Positions 48,301 through 54,184 of a stretch of DNA of 64,000 bases are shown one piece after another. The notes under the pieces are model-generated. The model saw only the letters and a list, made by a program, of their open reading frames with translations, was not told where the DNA came from and searched no databases. Each line of letters starts with the position of its first letter. Position 1 is the first letter of the stretch. The position numbers were made by a program, and so were the translations under genes. The stretch lies in NCBI RefSeq assembly GCF_932526225.1, contig NC_064044.1:6350747-6414746 (forward strand), given 5' to 3'. Source of the DNA: Nematostella vectensis. Taxonomy: Eukaryota; Cnidaria; Anthozoa; Actiniaria; Edwardsiidae.

Positions 48301-51300
48301 ACTGAAGCGATTCGAAACTTCGATCGCTTATATCTCGGGCGCAATTTATCGCACCAATTTAAAACTTTGTGAACTTGTTAAACTAATCATTCTCTTCCAT
48401 GTAAACGTATGTTTATTCGGTGTACAATTTTTTTTTTAAATTCTTAAAAAAATTCTGAAGCTTCTAGACGTCATGTAGGATGCAAACGAATAATTGTCAA
48501 CTTATTTGAAATAGGTGTATATTGTTTTTTTTTTTATCATCCTTTTGATAAATATAAATAGTCTAGAAAAGTATGACATTGCCTCTTTGAAAAGCTTCTA
48601 CTCTTTCGCGTTAATTATATCCAGTAACTTCTTAGATTCCCTATTACACATGCCCCTGTTCCAGATATGATCAAGATGTTCATAAACCTTAGGACTTTTT
48701 CGTGTGTGCAACAACTTACACAAATCGCATCCCGCCCAAGCCTTCGAGTTTATTTTGTATTTTCTCTTCCATTGAAAATACTCATTGTAAGCTGTATGGT
48801 TCTTATCCAGATACTTGATATATTCCGACAATGCTTTGATATTTGGAAAGTCCTTAATATTAATATAAGACCCTGGAATGGCAACATCATCATTGATTCC
48901 TTCTCCCAACACAATGGGCAAGTTGCCACGGATTATCGGAAGCCAGTATTTTTCGGTGACGTAGTCGGGACATTCTTCATTCTCGAAACTCAATGCGAAC
49001 TTGAAGCGACGCAAGAGTTCATCGCACTGCTGACTAGAACGTGGACAGGTTGTACCGTCCCGGTGTCGTTTAGGAAACATCGATGCACAGCCACCGTAGA
49101 TGTTAACCGGAAGATACTCCGAAAGTTTTTGTGCTACCTGATCTCGAAGAAGCTTACAGTGGCTCACCCCCCAGACGATTAGCTTGTCCTTTCCTTTTGT
49201 AAAATCGTCCGCAATAGACGGAGAAGGCGATGCGATATATTGACCGTATGGGAAAAATACGTCTGATTTGGAGGAGTATGTCATTGTCCAGTTAAACATG
49301 TTATTTAACGGTGATGTAGGAGGGGTGTAAATAGGGTTTTCCATGCTGCAGTAAACCCAGACTTGGGTGACGGGTTTTTTTCTCATTAAATCATTAAGTG
49401 TCGTCACAGAGGGCATATCTCTTGCGTGAAATATCACTGCACTACTTTTTGCAAACAGCGTTTTGTCATTAGTCGTTCGGCATTGGTATGGACATTCGGC
49501 ATTCGGATTATTCATAACACGTTCGCCCCAAGACATGTCACCAAAGAACGCAGTATAGAATAGCACGAGCTTTCTGTCTGTTGTAGTGTTTCTGTTTTGC
49601 TTGATTGATGTGCCATATACAACAGGCTTTATTCTCAGTCGCCTTAATGGGGCTGTTTCAAACTTTGAAAGCAGTCCATAGAATGCAGTAAACGCAATTA
49701 ATATTAGAACGATGACCAACGTTTTGGTTTGTGTGACAGCCTTGGTGTTTTTCCATTCCATTTCCTTTTTAGTCGCGTCTTCGTCCTTATCTTTATGCGT
49801 GTAAACACTTCAAAACAACAATAACTTGCAATTTGCACCCTTTCGTTTGAAAAGCCTCGAATTCGTCAATGCCCTGAGACTATTTCTGTTCTCAAATTCA
49901 AATATTCGACGTTAGACAGATATTATCATAACTGCAAACAAAAGATTCCATCAAAGTACTCGCTTCTTTCACGCCACAATGAACTCGGTGTATATTTGCA
50001 TCCTCTGGATTTTGCAATAATTATTTTCAAAGTGTTGTTATGAAAGATGGAAGCCTATTATATATTCCAGCATGAAAGACTCGTGATTAAGTTAACATAT
50101 CATTCACTCACATACTTGGGAGATGGCTAGCTTGTCGCGAAAATTCTCAATTTATGCTGATGCATACTCCCCTGCTGATATTGATTGTATGTAAGTCGCC
50201 ACGCACACCTGCGGTCGCTAAGGATTCATCTAGAGAGTACACGGTATTTTTATACAGTCAAAGCCCGTGGTCGTTAACGTAGCTGGTCGCTTACAAGATA
50301 TTCCTCTCATAAGCAATCGCTGGGCGCCAGAACATTGAACAATGGGGTTGGTTAGCCTCTTCCGCAAGCAGCTCTTCTCTTTAATGGCCTTTATTCAGAT
50401 TCGCGATTCCTGTGTTTGTGATTTTAGGACGCGGTAGACCGGTACCTACTCTTTCCCCCTTCCCCCTGCGTTATTTTTCTTCTCTTCCGCACAGGAACCC
50501 CACATCGAAATAAACGCTTTTTTTCCGATGAAAGAGTACGTGCGGAGGAGGCTAGGTTTTGGTCGCTTAAGAGGGATTAAGCTATTGTGATTCTATTGCT
50601 TTGATATTGGAATAACGCTATAATAGTTATGTTAAAACGCCTACGTTTTTATTTTTATTTTTTGTTAAAACGCCTTCGTTATGTAACATGTGCCTCTATT
50701 GTCTCTCTGTGGTTTGATAAGGACAAAAATCGGATTTTCTCCTTAAATTCTTGACCGCAGTGAAGTGACCGGGATAAAATCAACCCATTCACAAGAAGGG
50801 GAGTTCTTTTTTGTTTAACGAAATTCATTTTTAGACCACTTTCTGATCAGCTGATACTAGAGAACGAAAGTAGTAGCCGGTTCTTAATATTTTTTTAAAA
50901 TACTTTCTTACCTTACCCGCGGATTTTAAAGCCAAATTGTCACCAGTTTACTTCCGGTCGGTTACGTAACAATCTCCGGTGATTTTTAACGGAAAGCGCG
51001 AAAAATATTTCAAAATATTAGTGTATTTATTGAAAGTTTCTTTGAGGATGTGATTGATAATTTAGAGCGGATGGCCTGTTTAATATCTCGGATTTTAATA
51101 AATTATTTTGTCTTTTAACGGTTGAGGTTTCCGTCGGACCTCCGGAAGTAAACTGGTGACAATGCGGCTTTAAACATATAACATAGCCTGTATACGGACC
51201 TCCGTAAATCCTTTCGAGGTCTGTATACAGGCTAATATAACAAAACTGAAGAAAAAATGAGGGGAAAGGAATTTTAAGGAATTTTATTTTTTTTACAAAT

Positions 51301-53607
51301 AGAAGAGAGATTGGAACATTTTTTTTCAGGCTAGCGATAACTGAAATAGGATTTATCCTAAATACGCTAAGTAGCACATTTCCAGCCGAAATCTTCATTT
51401 CTATAGAGAAAAAAGGTTTTGAAAATTTTGAATTTGTGTTTCTGTTATTGACAATTACTCCCCCCCACTTGCTATTAGTTGCTATTATCTGATTGGTAAC
51501 TTAGTAATAACCAAGAAGTTTTAGTACTCGGGATCACCGCGGTGAATTCTTGGCGGTTGCTAAGTCATATCCTTTTGTGAATTTCAGGCGAATAAAGCCA
51601 ATATGTTCAACGACTTCTTGAGAGATTTAAAGAGCAGAATCCTAAATCAAAGAGGACATGCCTTCTGGCTTCTTCTCACCAAAGGTGACAGACCGCTAGA
51701 TTTTTTAATGTATACGTGTGTGTGTTGGGGGGGGGGGGGGGGGGGGAGAGGTGGGAGGGGGAGTGTTTTGGAACAGTTGAGTCGAGCACAGCTTTCAACA
51801 AAAATCCCAAAAGAATATTTAAAAATTTCTGTAATAAGAATCGTCCTTCTCTACCTTACTTCAGATAGAACGTATTATTTTACAAAAAGGTTAAAAGCAT
51901 CTTGGTAGGCATCACGTGACCAGTGATGATCGTGTGAAATAGTATGTGCAAAAACCATGAGACCATGTAGTGTCATTATGTCACGCACTCTTGTCACGTT
52001 CCGCATTTTTCTGTATGTTTTATAATAAATCACAAATTAATACTTGTCTGTTTGTAGAGCGCGTTACACTCATAATGTCACGCACTCTTGTCACGTGCAA
52101 CATGAAGCATTTGTCCGTATTTTTTTGTTATAAATTACAAATTTGTACTTGTCTGTTTTTAGAGCGCGTGACACTCATAATGTCACGCACTCTTGTCACG
52201 TGCAACTTAAAGCATTTGTCCGTATGTTTTTGTTATAAATTACAAATTAATACTTGTCTGTTCTTAGAGCGCGTGACATTCATAATGTCACGCACTCTTG
52301 TCACGTGCAACATGAAGCATTTTTCCGTATGTTTTTATAATAAATCACAAATTAATACTTGTCTGTTTCAGGACGTGTGACACTCATAATGTCACGCACT
52401 CTTGTCACGTGCCACACGAAGCATTTTTCCGTAGGTTTTTATAATAAATCACAAATTAATACTTGTCTGTTTTTAGAGCGTGTGACACTCATTAATGATG
52501 CAGAGTCCGGTGAAAGCGTTGTATCGGAGGCACAAGCACAGGAGGTAGAATTTGGCATTTTATATGCATTTTCTTGGCTTCACAAAATAGTCTTTACTCC
52601 AGTTTTTGCCTTTTTCGTTTTTGCAACGGCGACCCTGTGCTGATTATTATTATTGTTGTTGTTGTTGTTATGGCGATGATCATTAAGATGATGAATATGT
52701 TGATGATGATGATGAATATGTTGTTGATGATGATGATGGTGTTGATAATGATGCTGGTGATGGTGGTGATGATAGCGATGATGATCATATGATGATGTTG
52801 ATGATGACGGTCTTGATAATGATAAATGTGGACTTTAAAAGCACACTAGCATACACACATTGGCACCAGTCGGGCCAAGACGGGACGCTAGCACAGTCTA
52901 TTACCCGTGCAGTTCGGCAACCATGGACAGCTGTTTCGTCCTTATTAGGACTCGTCAGCATGGCATAGCCGGTTTGCCTCAGTTAAACTTCATCGGCAAA
53001 AAAAAAAACTGCAGGGCGACTTCGACTCGAACGAATTGCTTTAAACCACAGCTTAGATCCATGTGGGATCTAGAGCTGCGACCGGGCTAGCGTGATGCCA
53101 ATTGTGCGGATCACGCATGCGACCTTTGCTAGTCTAAAACTCCGTCGGATAGCCAAACTATCCTTGCGAGTATGTATACATAAATGTGGACTTTAAAAGC
53201 ACACTAGCATACACACATTGGCACCAGTCGGGCCAAGACGGGACGCTAGCACAGTCTATTACCGGTGCAGTTCGGCAACCATGGACAGCTGTTTCGTCCT
53301 TATTAGGACTCGTCAGCATGGCATAGCCGGTTTGCCTCAGTTAAACTTCATCGGCAAAAAAACTGCAGGGCGACTTGGACTCGAACAAAGTGCTTTAAAC
53401 CACAGCTTAGATCCATGTGGGATCTAGAGCTGCGACCAGGCTAGCGTGATGCCAATTGTGCGTCTTGGCCCGACTGGTGCCAATGTGTGTATGCTAGTGT
53501 GCTTCTAAAGTCCACATTGATAATGATGGTGGTGACGATGATGATGACGACGACGATGAAGTCAATGGTGGTAATGATGACGACGATTTCAATAATGGTG
53601 GTGATTG

Positions 53608-53644
<37 letters not shown>

Positions 53645-53666
53645 ATTAATAAAAAAGGTGCTAGTT

Positions 53667-53699
<33 letters not shown>

Positions 53700-54033
53700 G
53701 TTATGATGGTGATGATGACGATGAGGGTTATTATGATAGTGATGACAATGAGGATGATGATTATGATGATGACTGTGTTGTTTTTGCTTTTTTCTAGTTC
53801 TTGGAGAAAAAAGGAACTGTTAAAGAAGAGAAACCGGTCCAAGAAGAAGAGTTGGATGATGACGACTTGGTAAGACTAAATCAATACGTCGTACTTATAA
53901 TAATCAGCATTTTTTTTATTGGTATTGGATTTTGGTATGGCTATTCTATTCTCTTTGGCAGATCAGGTTTTGAGCGACTTCTAAGAGTTTGTTTATAAGT
54001 CTTTTCTTTTTTCAGCTGGCTATGATGGAGTGA
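15295..54033 (+). CDS. XRCC5: Ku80 (Ku86), DNA double-strand-break end-binding subunit
   Basis: Coding exons: 15295-15306, 15750-15863, 16573-16624, 17478-17594, 18691-18739, 19928-20047, 25927-26059, 26516-26580, 26734-26851, 28081-28231, 28484-28593, 29172-29234, 30418-30555, 30941-31031, 32067-32127, 32350-32425, 33118-33185, 33713-33773, 34662-34732, 38346-38454, 39071-39143, 45728-45840, 51588-51684, 52477-52544, 53798-53869 and 54016-54033. All have GT-AG borders and agreeing phases, giving 739 residues (vertebrate Ku80 is about 730). The N-terminal vWA-like domain spans about residues 5-200 (AIILDIGPSMSS, LILFGTE, KKIYLFTDLGSPF). The Ku core barrel is about 215-530 (GYRYGKTIVPLTKID, CLSVLGFSHKDN, VAIVRYCFRKN, CIQHRALHPNDP). 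The helical C-terminal domain is about 594-705. The tail EEELDDDDLLAMME matches the DNA-PKcs-recruiting acidic motif. It should pair with Ku70 in non-homologous end joining. Introns are unusually rich in exon-edge minisatellites and host two antisense genes. Confidence 0.95.
16934..17112 (+). repeat. Interspersed repeat copy (partner at 25140-25340)
   Basis: The order CGTTTATT, GATTTGGCTACA, TTTTGTCTA, then ACCAAAAGTGGACTT, GTTGTG and a G-rich run occurs both here and at 25160-25300 in the same orientation. This indicates a dispersed repeat of at least 150 bp. No termini were resolved. It lies in XRCC5 intron 3. Confidence 0.55.
17780..18137 (+). repeat. Two-copy tandem duplication in XRCC5 intron 4
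   Basis: A segment of roughly 175-185 bp occurs twice in tandem (about 17780-17947 and 17955-18137). Shared blocks include ACACTACATGTTACACA-type sequence, ATCATACAAGAG, GGTTGGGTA and GAGTTTCTATCATT. The copies have diverged by small indels. Non-coding. Confidence 0.7.
18714..19710 (+). repeat. 43-bp minisatellite seeded by the exon 5 donor (about 23 units)
   Basis: The last 26 nt of XRCC5 exon 5 (ATGGACTTACTCAGGG, then AAAAGACCAG) plus about 17 nt of intron beginning GTAGGGAG form the repeat unit. The first unit is the exon end itself, and 22 or so copies follow directly. Each copy retains a donor-like CCAG/GTAGGG. Unit variants include GGGAC, GGGGC and GTATGG. The array stops before exon 6 (19928). 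Confidence 0.92.
19798..19892 (+). repeat. TTTG microsatellite before exon 6
   Basis: TTTG tetranucleotide run with scattered C and G substitutions, ending about 35 bp before the exon 6 acceptor. It may act as an extended T-rich tract upstream of the splice site. The in-frame Cys/Leu/Phe-rich frame across it is an artefact. Confidence 0.85.
20073..20742 (+). repeat. Second 43/44-bp minisatellite array (about 13 units) with 42-bp flanking direct repeats
   Basis: 20121-20698 holds about 13 units of the same repeat as the exon 5 array, now downstream of exon 6. The array is bracketed by a 42-nt direct repeat (20073-20114 and 20701-20742; starts ATCTGCACGTGCCAATT, ends CCCAGGCTAGTG, two mismatches). 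The subfamily differs from the first array (AAGTGGGAG and GGTATGGTAG variants). The open frames it creates (up to 172 codons) are repeat artefacts. Confidence 0.9.
21251..22234 (-). CDS. Class A (rhodopsin-like) GPCR, single exon, nested in XRCC5 intron 6
   Basis: Intronless 327-residue protein with seven hydrophobic segments. TM1 has Asn59 in ANALVILALL. TM2 has LAVAD with Asp87. TM3 begins near Cys113 and ends in ERY (140-142), a DRY-motif variant. TM4 has a Trp (W168). TM7 has NPLVIFW (288-294) in place of NPxxY. The loop between TM4 and TM5 has no Cys, so the usual disulfide partner of Cys113 is missing, and TM6 lacks CWxP. The C-tail is short and basic with Cys309. It is an orphan plasma-membrane receptor, and the ligand cannot be told from sequence. 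Cnidarians carry many intronless GPCRs of this kind. The start is either of two adjacent ATGs. It is transcribed opposite to its host gene. The family is firm. Confidence 0.9.
   Translation of the reverse strand: MMLNSSKFSSSQQPSFLCFTLRHQALTFGSAYQASPTSGIIWTAVIVNTVSIPFTVFANALVILALLRYPHMRSTSNTLVGWLAVADGLCGLVAQPLFVCVTLMYGMTSVTRCVMEELTFSVIRTFYGTSLLHVMLINIERYIAITRPLRYPSIVTKERVTLSVTTSWVVATITSTIFYVESWTSVYINVLSALYLACVCVSVFCCFVVTRKSRQHQRQIAIEHRRLGWSETTGSNFKNVRLWFVGVTFMWVATHALSGLIARKVFSESPYDSTAFIWTCIFTNCWLNPLVIFWKSAKFRAAFREILRCRKETPQQRAVLGRPFFLS
23004..23270. mobile_element. MITE, CAGGGGCCGTATCCAGG family
   Basis: The left end CAGGGGCCGTATCCAGG is matched by the inverted right end CCTGTATCCGCCCTG. The interior holds G-rich and C-rich runs. 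It is related to the elements at 3280-3557 and 31668-31833. No convincing target-site duplication was seen. Confidence 0.65.
24494..24674. mobile_element. Palindromic MITE in XRCC5 intron 6
   Basis: The left arm (GCCCCGTCCAAACTG, GCCAGCATTGCTGGCGAATT) pairs with the right arm (AATTCGCCAGCAATGCTGGC, then CAGTTTGCACGGGGC). A shorter interior palindrome contains CATTTCC. Open frames on both strands here are mirror artefacts. Confidence 0.8.
25140..25340 (+). repeat. Interspersed repeat copy (partner at 16934-17112)
   Basis: It carries the same ordered blocks as the intron 3 copy, followed by a G-tract and the terminus GGGTACGGGCCTGA. That terminus resembles the CCCGTAGCC MITE ends, so the repeat may be a truncated member of that family. 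Confidence 0.5.
25670..25903 (+). mobile_element. TTAA-flanked MITE, copy 1
   Basis: TTAA borders both ends. The termini TTAAAGCCGCATTGTCACCA and its inverted counterpart (TGGTGACGATGCGGCTTAA) make inverted repeats of about 30 bp. The interior includes AATCTATTAGAATCC and CCATCCGCTCTAAATTATCA. TTAA target duplications are known for piggyBac and Kolobok transposons; which one mobilised this family is not resolved. This copy ends 24 bp before XRCC5 exon 7. Confidence 0.88.
26063..26305 (+). repeat. About 15-bp minisatellite directly after the exon 7 donor
   Basis: Units of the form GTGTAGTTATGAGC or GTGTAGTCATGACC repeat from a few bases after the exon 7 donor (26060) for about 240 bp. Unlike the other arrays, the unit shows no clear copy of the exon itself, although it starts at the donor. 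Confidence 0.8.
26835..27912 (+). repeat. Dimeric minisatellite seeded by the exon 9 donor
   Basis: The exon 9 end and donor (CATGGATATAACAGAGTGAG) begin an array built from two related units. The 80-nt unit starts GGGTATAACGGTTAGTACCC. The 69-nt unit starts GGATATAACAGGGTAAGTAT. The order repeats with a 378-nt higher-order period (equivalent points at 26911, 27289 and 27667). The 69-nt unit keeps a consensus donor, GTAAGT. The array ends at about 27912, before exon 10 at 28081. Confidence 0.9.
28731..29038. mobile_element. MITE in XRCC5 intron 11, copy 1
   Basis: The left end AGAGACCTTAAGCAACGTCG and the right end CGTCCTTGCTTAAGGTCCCT are inverted. The interior (AGCAGCACGTGAAAATGC, TTTCACGGTCAATTGAGGAC) recurs at 37879-38246. 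Non-coding. Confidence 0.75.
29229..29992 (+). repeat. 45-bp minisatellite seeded by the exon 12 donor (about 17 units)
   Basis: The exon 12 end GACGAG and its donor GTATGTTATGTGAAAACT form the beginning of a 45-nt unit. The unit also carries CTTGGGTAAGGTATGCTAT and so holds two or three GT donor-like sites. Because 45 is a multiple of 3, both strands stay open for more than 220 codons; these frames are not genes. Confidence 0.92.
31419..31966. mobile_element. MITE with TACAGTAAAATGACCT ends, carrying a nested insertion
   Basis: The left end TACAGTAAAATGACCTAAAA and the right end TTATTAGGTCATTTACGGTA are inverted. The interior consists of repeated AACGCCCC/AACGCCTC motifs. A second transposon is inserted at 31668-31833. 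It lies in XRCC5 intron 14. Confidence 0.72.
31668..31833. mobile_element. Nested MITE with TTGGG target-site duplication
   Basis: The element starts CAGGGCCGTATCCAG and ends CTGGTTACACGCCTG. TTGGG lies on both outer sides (31663-31667 and 31834-31838), a 5-bp target duplication like that of the 3280-3557 relative. A direct repeat CTCGGTAAAATT lies inside. It interrupts the 31419-31966 MITE, so it is the younger of the two. Confidence 0.78.
32387..32830 (+). repeat. 56-bp minisatellite seeded by the exon 16 donor (about 8 units)
   Basis: About 40 of the 56 nt in each unit copy the end of exon 16 (AATCCGACCAGACAGAGGG, TCTTCCAG). The rest is intron starting GTATGTATGAAGGCCAAAG. The copies follow the exon directly. 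Variants include GTCGTCCAG/GTATG and GTCGTCCAATTATG, the latter having lost the donor. Minus-strand frames here are artefacts. Confidence 0.92.
33244..33490 (-). mobile_element. TTAA-flanked MITE, copy 2 (inverted)
   Basis: Full-length copy with TTAA at both ends, in opposite orientation to copy 1. It sits in XRCC5 intron 17, upstream of exon 18, and forms an inverted pair with copy 3 across that exon. Confidence 0.88.
33530..33702 (+). repeat. Interspersed repeat copy (partner at 48150-48285)
   Basis: The blocks ACGCAGCTGCTTTGT, CTATTATC, AAAGGAGTT, GATATTGTTCATTTGCCC, AATCAAATTGCAGCTTG and AAGAGCTGCGT occur in the same order at 48163-48283. GCAGCTG-type ends are partly inverted. It ends close to the exon 18 acceptor. 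Confidence 0.65.
33951..34187 (+). mobile_element. TTAA-flanked MITE, copy 3
   Basis: TTAA at both ends. The left inverted repeat has an internal deletion (TTAAAGCC runs straight into GGAGGTCCGACGG). It lies in XRCC5 intron 18, downstream of exon 18. Confidence 0.85.
35247..37853. mobile_element. 2.6-kb element with about 500-bp inverted arms
   Basis: The left arm (35247-35820) and right arm (37335-37853) are reverse complements over roughly 500 bp with scattered mismatches. Examples: TTATTGCAATAG against CTATTGCAATTA, GGTACCCGCGCC against GACGCGGGTACC, AATTGCCCC against GGGGCAATT. The ends are TAGTCCAGT and ACTGGACTA. The arms enclose a degenerate LINE reverse-transcriptase piece and a small perfect hairpin at 36198-36232. 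It fills most of XRCC5 intron 19. Confidence 0.8.
36640..37310 (-). pseudogene. Degenerate non-LTR retrotransposon reverse transcriptase
   Basis: The minus strand carries, over several frames, typical LINE RT signatures: VPQGSLIAPLLFRTYINDL near 37270-37210, YSDDTKLYRRI near 37180-37150 (YADD box with A to S), EKDLGGTIS near 36980, and RMLGLLKR near 36910-36890. The spacing fits a CR1/L2-like RT. Frameshifts and stops separate the blocks, and no endonuclease or ORF1 is present, so it is dead. It lies between the inverted arms of the surrounding element. Confidence 0.75.
37879..38246. mobile_element. MITE in XRCC5 intron 19, copy 2
   Basis: It shares AGCAGCACGTGAAAATGC, AAACCACGACGT, TTTCACGGTCAATTGAGGAC and the right end CCTTGCTTAAGGTCCCTA with 28731-29038. 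The left terminus is eroded. It ends 100 bp before exon 20. Confidence 0.7.
39590..45550 (+). repeat. 6-kb GT-rich satellite (TTGTGG/TTGTTG hexamers) with 1.83-kb higher-order duplication
   Basis: Almost entirely built from triplets TTG, TGG, TGC and CTG in units such as TTGTGGTTGTTGTGGCTG. Rare variants recur about 1.82-1.84 kb apart: GTTGTATCTG at 41401 and 43231, GGGTGTTGTG at 41561 and 43391, TTTATGTGG at 41152 and 42991, TTGATGTGG near 42156 and 43986. A block of nearly 2 kb has therefore been duplicated in tandem. The triplet base explains the stop-free frames of about 2,000 codons on both strands, which are not genes. It lies in XRCC5 intron 21. Confidence 0.93.
45869..46157. mobile_element. 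MITE with TAGAGTGG ends, disrupted by a younger MITE
   Basis: TAGAGTGGTTTTCAAAATCC and GGATTTTGAAAACCACTCTA are perfect inverted termini, extended by CGTGAAA/TTTCACG. A second palindromic element sits inside at 45962-46108. It begins 29 bp after XRCC5 exon 22. Confidence 0.82.
45962..46108. mobile_element. Nested palindromic MITE
   Basis: The left arm TTAGGCTAAGTTCAAATGTC with CGTATTATCCATTAGCCGTA pairs with the right arm ending TTTGAACTTAGCCTTA. The element is about 147 bp and inserted within the outer MITE. Confidence 0.8.
46160..47320. other. XRCC5 intron 22, no feature recognised
   Basis: Plain AT-rich intron sequence. Short frames (for example minus 46518-46822) have no recognisable motif. 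Confidence 0.5.
47325..47800. mobile_element. MITE-like element with CGCGAAAATTAAG ends
   Basis: CGCATCTTAATTTTCGCGAA near the left edge is inverted relative to TTCGCGAAAACGCG and GCGCGAAAATTAAGC near the right edge. Outer sequence TACCGTATTATTCG matches AGAATGGGGTA only loosely inverted. Boundaries are approximate. Confidence 0.55.
48150..48285 (+). repeat. Interspersed repeat copy (partner at 33530-33702)
   Basis: ACGCAGCTGCTTTGTCTTCT through AAGAGCTGCGTTCTGACCC matches the intron 17 copy closely, apart from a deletion of about 20 bp. Confidence 0.65.
48598..49761 (-). CDS. Alpha-1,3-fucosyltransferase (GT10), single exon, nested in XRCC5 intron 22
   Basis: 387-residue type II membrane protein: short cytosolic N-terminus, one signal-anchor segment (about residues 13-31), a stem, then a Golgi-lumen catalytic domain. 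The GT10 signature is at 253-273 (FKFALSFENEE, then CPDYVTEKYW), followed by GNLPIVLG. FNWTMTYSSKSDVFFPYG (156-173) and WGVSHC (197-202) are further family blocks. N-glycosylation sequons occur at about 58, 157 and 321. A CDLC pair (345-348) lies near the C-terminus. It should transfer fucose from GDP-fucose to GlcNAc on glycans; the acceptor cannot be told. It has no introns and is antisense to its host gene. The start is the first ATG, upstream of the anchor. Length and motifs look intact. Confidence 0.93.
   Translation of the reverse strand: MEWKNTKAVTQTKTLVIVLILIAFTAFYGLLSKFETAPLRRLRIKPVVYGTSIKQNRNTTTDRKLVLFYTAFFGDMSWGERVMNNPNAECPYQCRTTNDKTLFAKSSAVIFHARDMPSVTTLNDLMRKKPVTQVWVYCSMENPIYTPPTSPLNNMFNWTMTYSSKSDVFFPYGQYIASPSPSIADDFTKGKDKLIVWGVSHCKLLRDQVAQKLSEYLPVNIYGGCASMFPKRHRDGTTCPRSSQQCDELLRRFKFALSFENEECPDYVTEKYWLPIIRGNLPIVLGEGINDDVAIPGSYINIKDFPNIKALSEYIKYLDKNHTAYNEYFQWKRKYKINSKAWAGCDLCKLLHTRKSPKVYEHLDHIWNRGMCNRESKKLLDIINAKE
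50926..51173 (-). mobile_element. TTAA-flanked MITE, copy 4
   Basis: TTAA at both ends, full-length inverted termini (left GCCAAATTGTCACCAGTTTA, right AAACTGGTGACAATGCGGC), inverted orientation. It lies in XRCC5 intron 22, upstream of exon 23. Confidence 0.88.
51184..51233. repeat. Compact hairpin palindrome
   Basis: TAGCCTGTATACGGACCTC and GAGGTCTGTATACAGGCTA are inverted and nearly perfect, around a 12-base loop. It sits 11 bp after MITE copy 4. It may be the remnant of a small foldback element. Confidence 0.7.
51965..52476 (+). repeat. About 106-bp minisatellite seeded by the exon 24 acceptor (4-5 units)
   Basis: Each unit contains a T-rich tract, an AG acceptor and a copy of the first 16-20 nt of exon 24 (AGCGTGTGACACTCAT), in the form TGTTTTTAGAGCGCGTGACA. 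TGTCACGCACTCTTGTCACG and an ATAAATTACAAATTAATACT stretch follow. The last unit runs straight into the real exon at 52477. One unit has TTTCAGGACGTG instead. Each unit is a decoy 3' splice site, and each holds a CACGTG E-box. Confidence 0.9.
52650..52828 (+). repeat. ATG/GAT microsatellite in XRCC5 intron 24
   Basis: TTG, then ATGATGATG-type triplet repeats with interruptions. It forms the left flank of the ribozyme-bearing element. The Met- and Ile-rich frames here are artefacts. Confidence 0.85.
52915..52971 (-). ncRNA. Hammerhead ribozyme, copy 1
   Basis: Minus strand, 5' to 3': stem I strand CGGC, UAUG, CCAUG; box 1 CUGACGA; stem II GUCCU, loop AAUA, AGGAC; box 2 GAAA; minimal stem III from the palindrome CAGCUG; cleavage triplet GUC (52928-52926); stem I return strand CAUGG, UU, GCCG. 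Stem I pairs 5 + 4 bp around an internal loop, and all catalytic core positions are canonical. The predicted cut is between 52926 and 52925. The very short stem III resembles the schistosome and newt types, which can work as dimers. Confidence 0.9.
53273..53329 (-). ncRNA. Hammerhead ribozyme, copy 2
   Basis: Identical core and stems to copy 1, in the second tandem monomer. The predicted cut is between 53284 and 53283, exactly 358 nt from the copy 1 site. A transcript crossing both would release a 358-nt monomer. Confidence 0.9.
53520..53785 (+). repeat. GATGAT microsatellite before exon 25
   Basis: Long, interrupted GAT/GAC triplet repeats ending shortly before the exon 25 acceptor (53797). 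It may once have been continuous with 52650-52828 before the element inserted. Confidence 0.85.
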
Positions 54034-54184
54034 CGGTTTCAATTGCCTAAAGTCCCGTTTGTCCTGCTGGTTCCTTTGTTAAGCTGATACCTCCCTAAGG
54101 GCCGAAGAGTTGGTCAATCTGAAACCGTTACTTTTTTCCTTTTAGTAAGCGACCACCTCTATTAAGCGGCCATTACTCAAAATC

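Larger units (their letters stand above)
52829..53519 (-). mobile_element. Retrozyme-like element: two 358-nt tandem monomers with hammerhead ribozymes
   Basis: Two tandem copies of a repeat (starting near 52829 and 53187) sit between inverted ends. TGTGGACTTTAAAAGCACAC at 52830 recurs inverted as GTGTGCTTCTAAAGTCCACA ending at 53518, and pairing extends about 54 bp. TTGATAATGAT occurs on both sides and may be a target duplication, although the flanks are GAT-rich. There is no protein-coding capacity. Each monomer holds a hammerhead ribozyme on the minus strand, and cleavage sites 358 nt apart define the monomer. Tandem monomers with a hammerhead are known in metazoan retrozymes and in Penelope-like elements; inverted tails are also seen in the latter. 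It lies in XRCC5 intron 24, ribozyme strand antisense to the host gene. Confidence 0.88.

Noticed and set aside
48667-49182. 171-codon plus-strand frame
   Set aside because: Antisense shadow of the fucosyltransferase.
52829-53519. Protein-coding frames repeated in both copies (MAPVGPRRDASTVYY...)
   Set aside because: These are frames across the ribozyme-bearing repeat. The conserved feature is the RNA structure, not the frame, and an A-tract length change breaks the frame between copies.
52574-53873. Met-rich and Ile-rich open frames
   Set aside because: Artefacts of ATG/GAT triplet microsatellites in XRCC5 intron 24.
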